The notes under the pieces are model-generated. The model was given only the letters and a program-made list of their open reading frames with translations, was not told the DNA's origin and searched no databases. A stretch of 64,000 nt of DNA from JAQVEM01 sp964601205. Lineage in GTDB: Bacteria; Actinomycetota; Humimicrobiia; Humimicrobiales; Humimicrobiaceae. The stretch is from the NCBI GenBank assembly GCA_964601205.1, contig CAZRML010000019.1, forward strand, positions 4,144 through 68,143, given 5' to 3'. Both the position numbers and the translations under genes were made by a program. Positions 62,341 to 64,000 of the stretch are shown here, in pieces. The first letter of the stretch is position 1, and each line of letters starts with the position of its first letter.

Positions 62341-63618
62341 TTATTTGCCATTAATAATCTTTAGAAAAGCTTTAACCAGCTCCGGGTCATACTTTATACC
62401 CGCATCTTTCTTTATCTCTTTAATGGCCTGCTCCCTGGAAAAAGCTCTCCTGTACGGCCTGTCACTTGTCATTGCATCGAAACTGTCAACTATTGATATT
62501 ATACGGGATAATAAGGGTATTTCCGTACCCTTTATACCTTCAGGATAACCGCTGCCGTCCCAGTTTTCATGATGGTAAAGTATCCCGTCGGCAATTACTA
62601 CAAGATCAACTGATGATTTTGCTATACGGTAACCCACTTCAGGATGTTTTTTAACCATTTCCCATTCTTCGGGGGTAAGCTTTCCCGGTTTTAAGATTAT
62701 ACTGTCGGCAACAGCAATCTTACCTATATCATGAAGGGCAGAAAGCATTGCAAGTTCATTAAGCTCAATCCGGGAAAGCTTTAAGTTTTTTCCAAGCAGA
62801 AGCGCAAGGCCCTCCATCCTCTTTACATGTTCTTCGGTTTCATATTTCTTTTCATCCAGTGATTTTTCAATAGAGGATATTATGGGCCTGTGTGTCCTTT
62901 TTTCATCAGACATCTTATTTGAATACATCCTATCTTCTGCAGCTTTTAGTATCTCCTCAATGCTTTCACCTTCCTTTACCTTGGTGGAGATCCCGAGTGA
63001 AATGCTCAAAGGTATTTCTTCTGTATGGTTTTCAGAGCAGGTTTTTTCTATCCTGCCCGCAATTTCCTCTGCAATGCGGCGCTCTGTCAGCGGAAGAAGG
63101 ATAATAAACTCATCGCCTCCCCATCTTGAGATGATATCTGACTTTCTAAAGCTCTGCTTTAAAATTTCCGCAACTTTTTTCAGCAGCTCGTCACCCTTCT
63201 CGTGGCCGTAGGTGTCATTTACCATCTTAAGGCCATTGACATCTGCCATTACTATGCTAAGCGGCAGGTTTCTTTCAACATTGAGCCTTGCAAGCTCTTC
63301 TTCAAAAAAAGCCCTGTTGTAGAAGCCCGTAAGGTAATCACGAAACGACATATATCTTATTTTCTCCTCATATTCCTTCCTCTCGGTAATGTCTTTCATG
63401 ACCAGCAGCTTTCCTGCTATTTCCTTCTGGCGTATCTTAACAGGAGTCAATGACACATCAAAATATTTTTTCCCGTTGCCTACGTTAATCATGATATCTT
63501 TTTTAACCTCTGAGTGTCCTTTGGAAAGATCAAGGCTGTAGCCTTGCCAGAAGGAGCTCAAATGTTTTCCCATAAAGTCAGAATTGGCTAAAAATAGATC
63601 CTGCGCCGGCCTGTTCAT
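62341..63618 (-). CDS. PAS-GGDEF-HD-GYP module, C-terminal half of a split receptor
   Basis: 425 residues from an internal ATG. It starts inside a PAS domain (1-78, ending DITERKE), then GGDEF at 167-171 with RxxD (Arg 158, Asp 161), then HD at 296-297 and HHENWDGSGYP at 349-359, all intact. It is therefore likely bifunctional in c-di-GMP turnover. The N-terminal 7TM half lies upstream in a different frame (63615-64000), joined by an ATGA overlap. See the frameshift finding. Without the upstream half the PAS fold lacks its first strands. Confidence 0.85.
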   Translation of the reverse strand: MNRPAQDLFLANSDFMGKHLSSFWQGYSLDLSKGHSEVKKDIMINVGNGKKYFDVSLTPVKIRQKEIAGKLLVMKDITERKEYEEKIRYMSFRDYLTGFYNRAFFEEELARLNVERNLPLSIVMADVNGLKMVNDTYGHEKGDELLKKVAEILKQSFRKSDIISRWGGDEFIILLPLTERRIAEEIAGRIEKTCSENHTEEIPLSISLGISTKVKEGESIEEILKAAEDRMYSNKMSDEKRTHRPIISSIEKSLDEKKYETEEHVKRMEGLALLLGKNLKLSRIELNELAMLSALHDIGKIAVADSIILKPGKLTPEEWEMVKKHPEVGYRIAKSSVDLVVIADGILYHHENWDGSGYPEGIKGTEIPLLSRIISIVDSFDAMTSDRPYRRAFSREQAIKEIKKDAGIKYDPELVKAFLKIINGK

Positions 63619-64000
63619 GAAATTAACTCATCTTTTTTGTTTAAGACTATGACACTGTCATTTATATTTTCTATTATTGATTCGTAGTTTCTGGGGACAA
63701 CCTCACCTATCTTAAAATACCTGGCCCCTGCCGTCCAGTAGACTATCCATGCCAGGCATAATACAAAAGGGGCCGGATTGGTAATTGTTGGTATTGCTTC
63801 GAGAGAATGAAGCAGGTCAAGGGTAAATACAACAATCACTGAAAAAAACAGGATAAGGGCCTGGCGCCTGAAAAACCTGTGCCGGCCTGCCAGAACTAAG
63901 AATAAAAATATTAGGCTTAAAAGGATTAAAATACCAGTGTACCCAAGCCAAATCCAGCCGGCAATTTCATAACCTTTTCCCGAAGCTGATTCCAGGATAC
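63615..64000 (-). pseudogene. N-terminal 7TM sensor half of the same receptor, partial, frameshifted
   Basis: Open to the window edge, so its start lies beyond 64000. Four hydrophobic segments, among them IWLGYTGILILLSLIFLFLV, RRQALILFFSVIVVFTLDLL and APFVLCLAWIVYW, match the HisKA_7TM sensor family (RRQAL is its signature), followed by NYESIIENINDSVIVLNKKD, the first strand of a PAS domain. The frame stops at TGA 63617-63615, exactly where the PAS continues in the -1 frame. So the receptor HisKA_7TM-PAS-GGDEF-HD-GYP is split. Confidence 0.75.

Noticed and set aside
63615..63650. Programmed -1 frameshifting at the A6G run before the split
   Set aside because: The target frame meets a TGA right after the run, before the PAS continuation, so slippage there could not join the two halves.
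1..64000. CRISPR array, tRNA, rRNA, IS element or prophage
   Set aside because: No regularly spaced repeats, no T-arm GTTCRA-type tRNA signature, no transposase or integrase frames were found.

Overview
The window is low-GC bacterial chromosome. It has no rRNA, tRNA, CRISPR array or intact insertion sequence that I can recognise. The gene content points to an anaerobe: a complete Rnf ferredoxin:NAD+ oxidoreductase operon with its flavin transferase, an F420/rubredoxin-type flavodiiron protein, a PflX-like radical SAM protein and a flavodoxin. The clearest promoters have ordinary sigma-A boxes (TTGACA, 17 bp, TAATAT or TATCAT). Several lipoproteins and a LytR-CpsA-Psr enzyme fit a Firmicutes-, Actinobacteriota- or Atribacterota-like lineage. 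I cannot place it more exactly from sequence alone.

Layout. 1-5 kb: partial glycerate kinase, small HEYGH membrane protein, secreted GH30 glycosidase, and the first of three sensor-GGDEF-HD-GYP proteins. 5-15 kb: small XRE regulator, PflX-like radical SAM enzyme, then a repair-rich stretch with two PolX polymerases, Pcm, Nth, an SbcD-like nuclease and an SbcC/YhaN-like ATPase with two membrane helices. A GC-rich 59-codon frame between pcm and the second polX is unexplained. 15-21 kb: apbE-rnfCDGEAB on the minus strand. 21-32 kb: COG4091 oxidoreductase, a lipoprotein abutting a membrane-anchored EEP phosphodiesterase, then a glycan locus (cupin, GH130 phosphorylase, helical-toroid protein, two GT4 glycosyltransferases). 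32-43 kb: LCP enzyme fused to DUF4214, TIGR02757 protein, flavodiiron protein, an acyl-ligase/ACP/PlsC fusion, an SDR with its TetR regulator and a well-formed operator, the second GGDEF-HD-GYP protein, and an excisionase-like HTH protein. 43-57 kb: ZIP transporter, SIMPL protein, DegV, orphan ParA, propeller lipoprotein, flavodoxin, a TetR-controlled ABC-2 exporter, GltS-like symporter, PlsY and a PyrD-like protein. 57-64 kb is more accessory: a GC-richer DUF4861 protein, a possible structured RNA with two identical hairpin loops, a lipoprotein followed by a gene fragment, an NSS amino-acid transporter with its tiny MetS subunit, a decayed RyR-domain gene, and a third GGDEF-HD-GYP protein split by a frameshift from its 7TM sensor half.

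How it fits together. Rnf would couple ferredoxin oxidation to an ion gradient, which the Na+-dependent carriers (NSS, GltS-like) could use. c-di-GMP turnover is prominent (three bifunctional proteins in 64 kb). Envelope work recurs: PlsY, the acyltransferase fusion, LCP, GT4 and GH130. Best candidates for a second look are the twin-hairpin RNA, the small GC-rich frame beside polX, the PolX paralogue with an altered metal ligand, the membrane-embedded SbcC-like ATPase, and the frameshifted 7TM-PAS-GGDEF-HD-GYP receptor.
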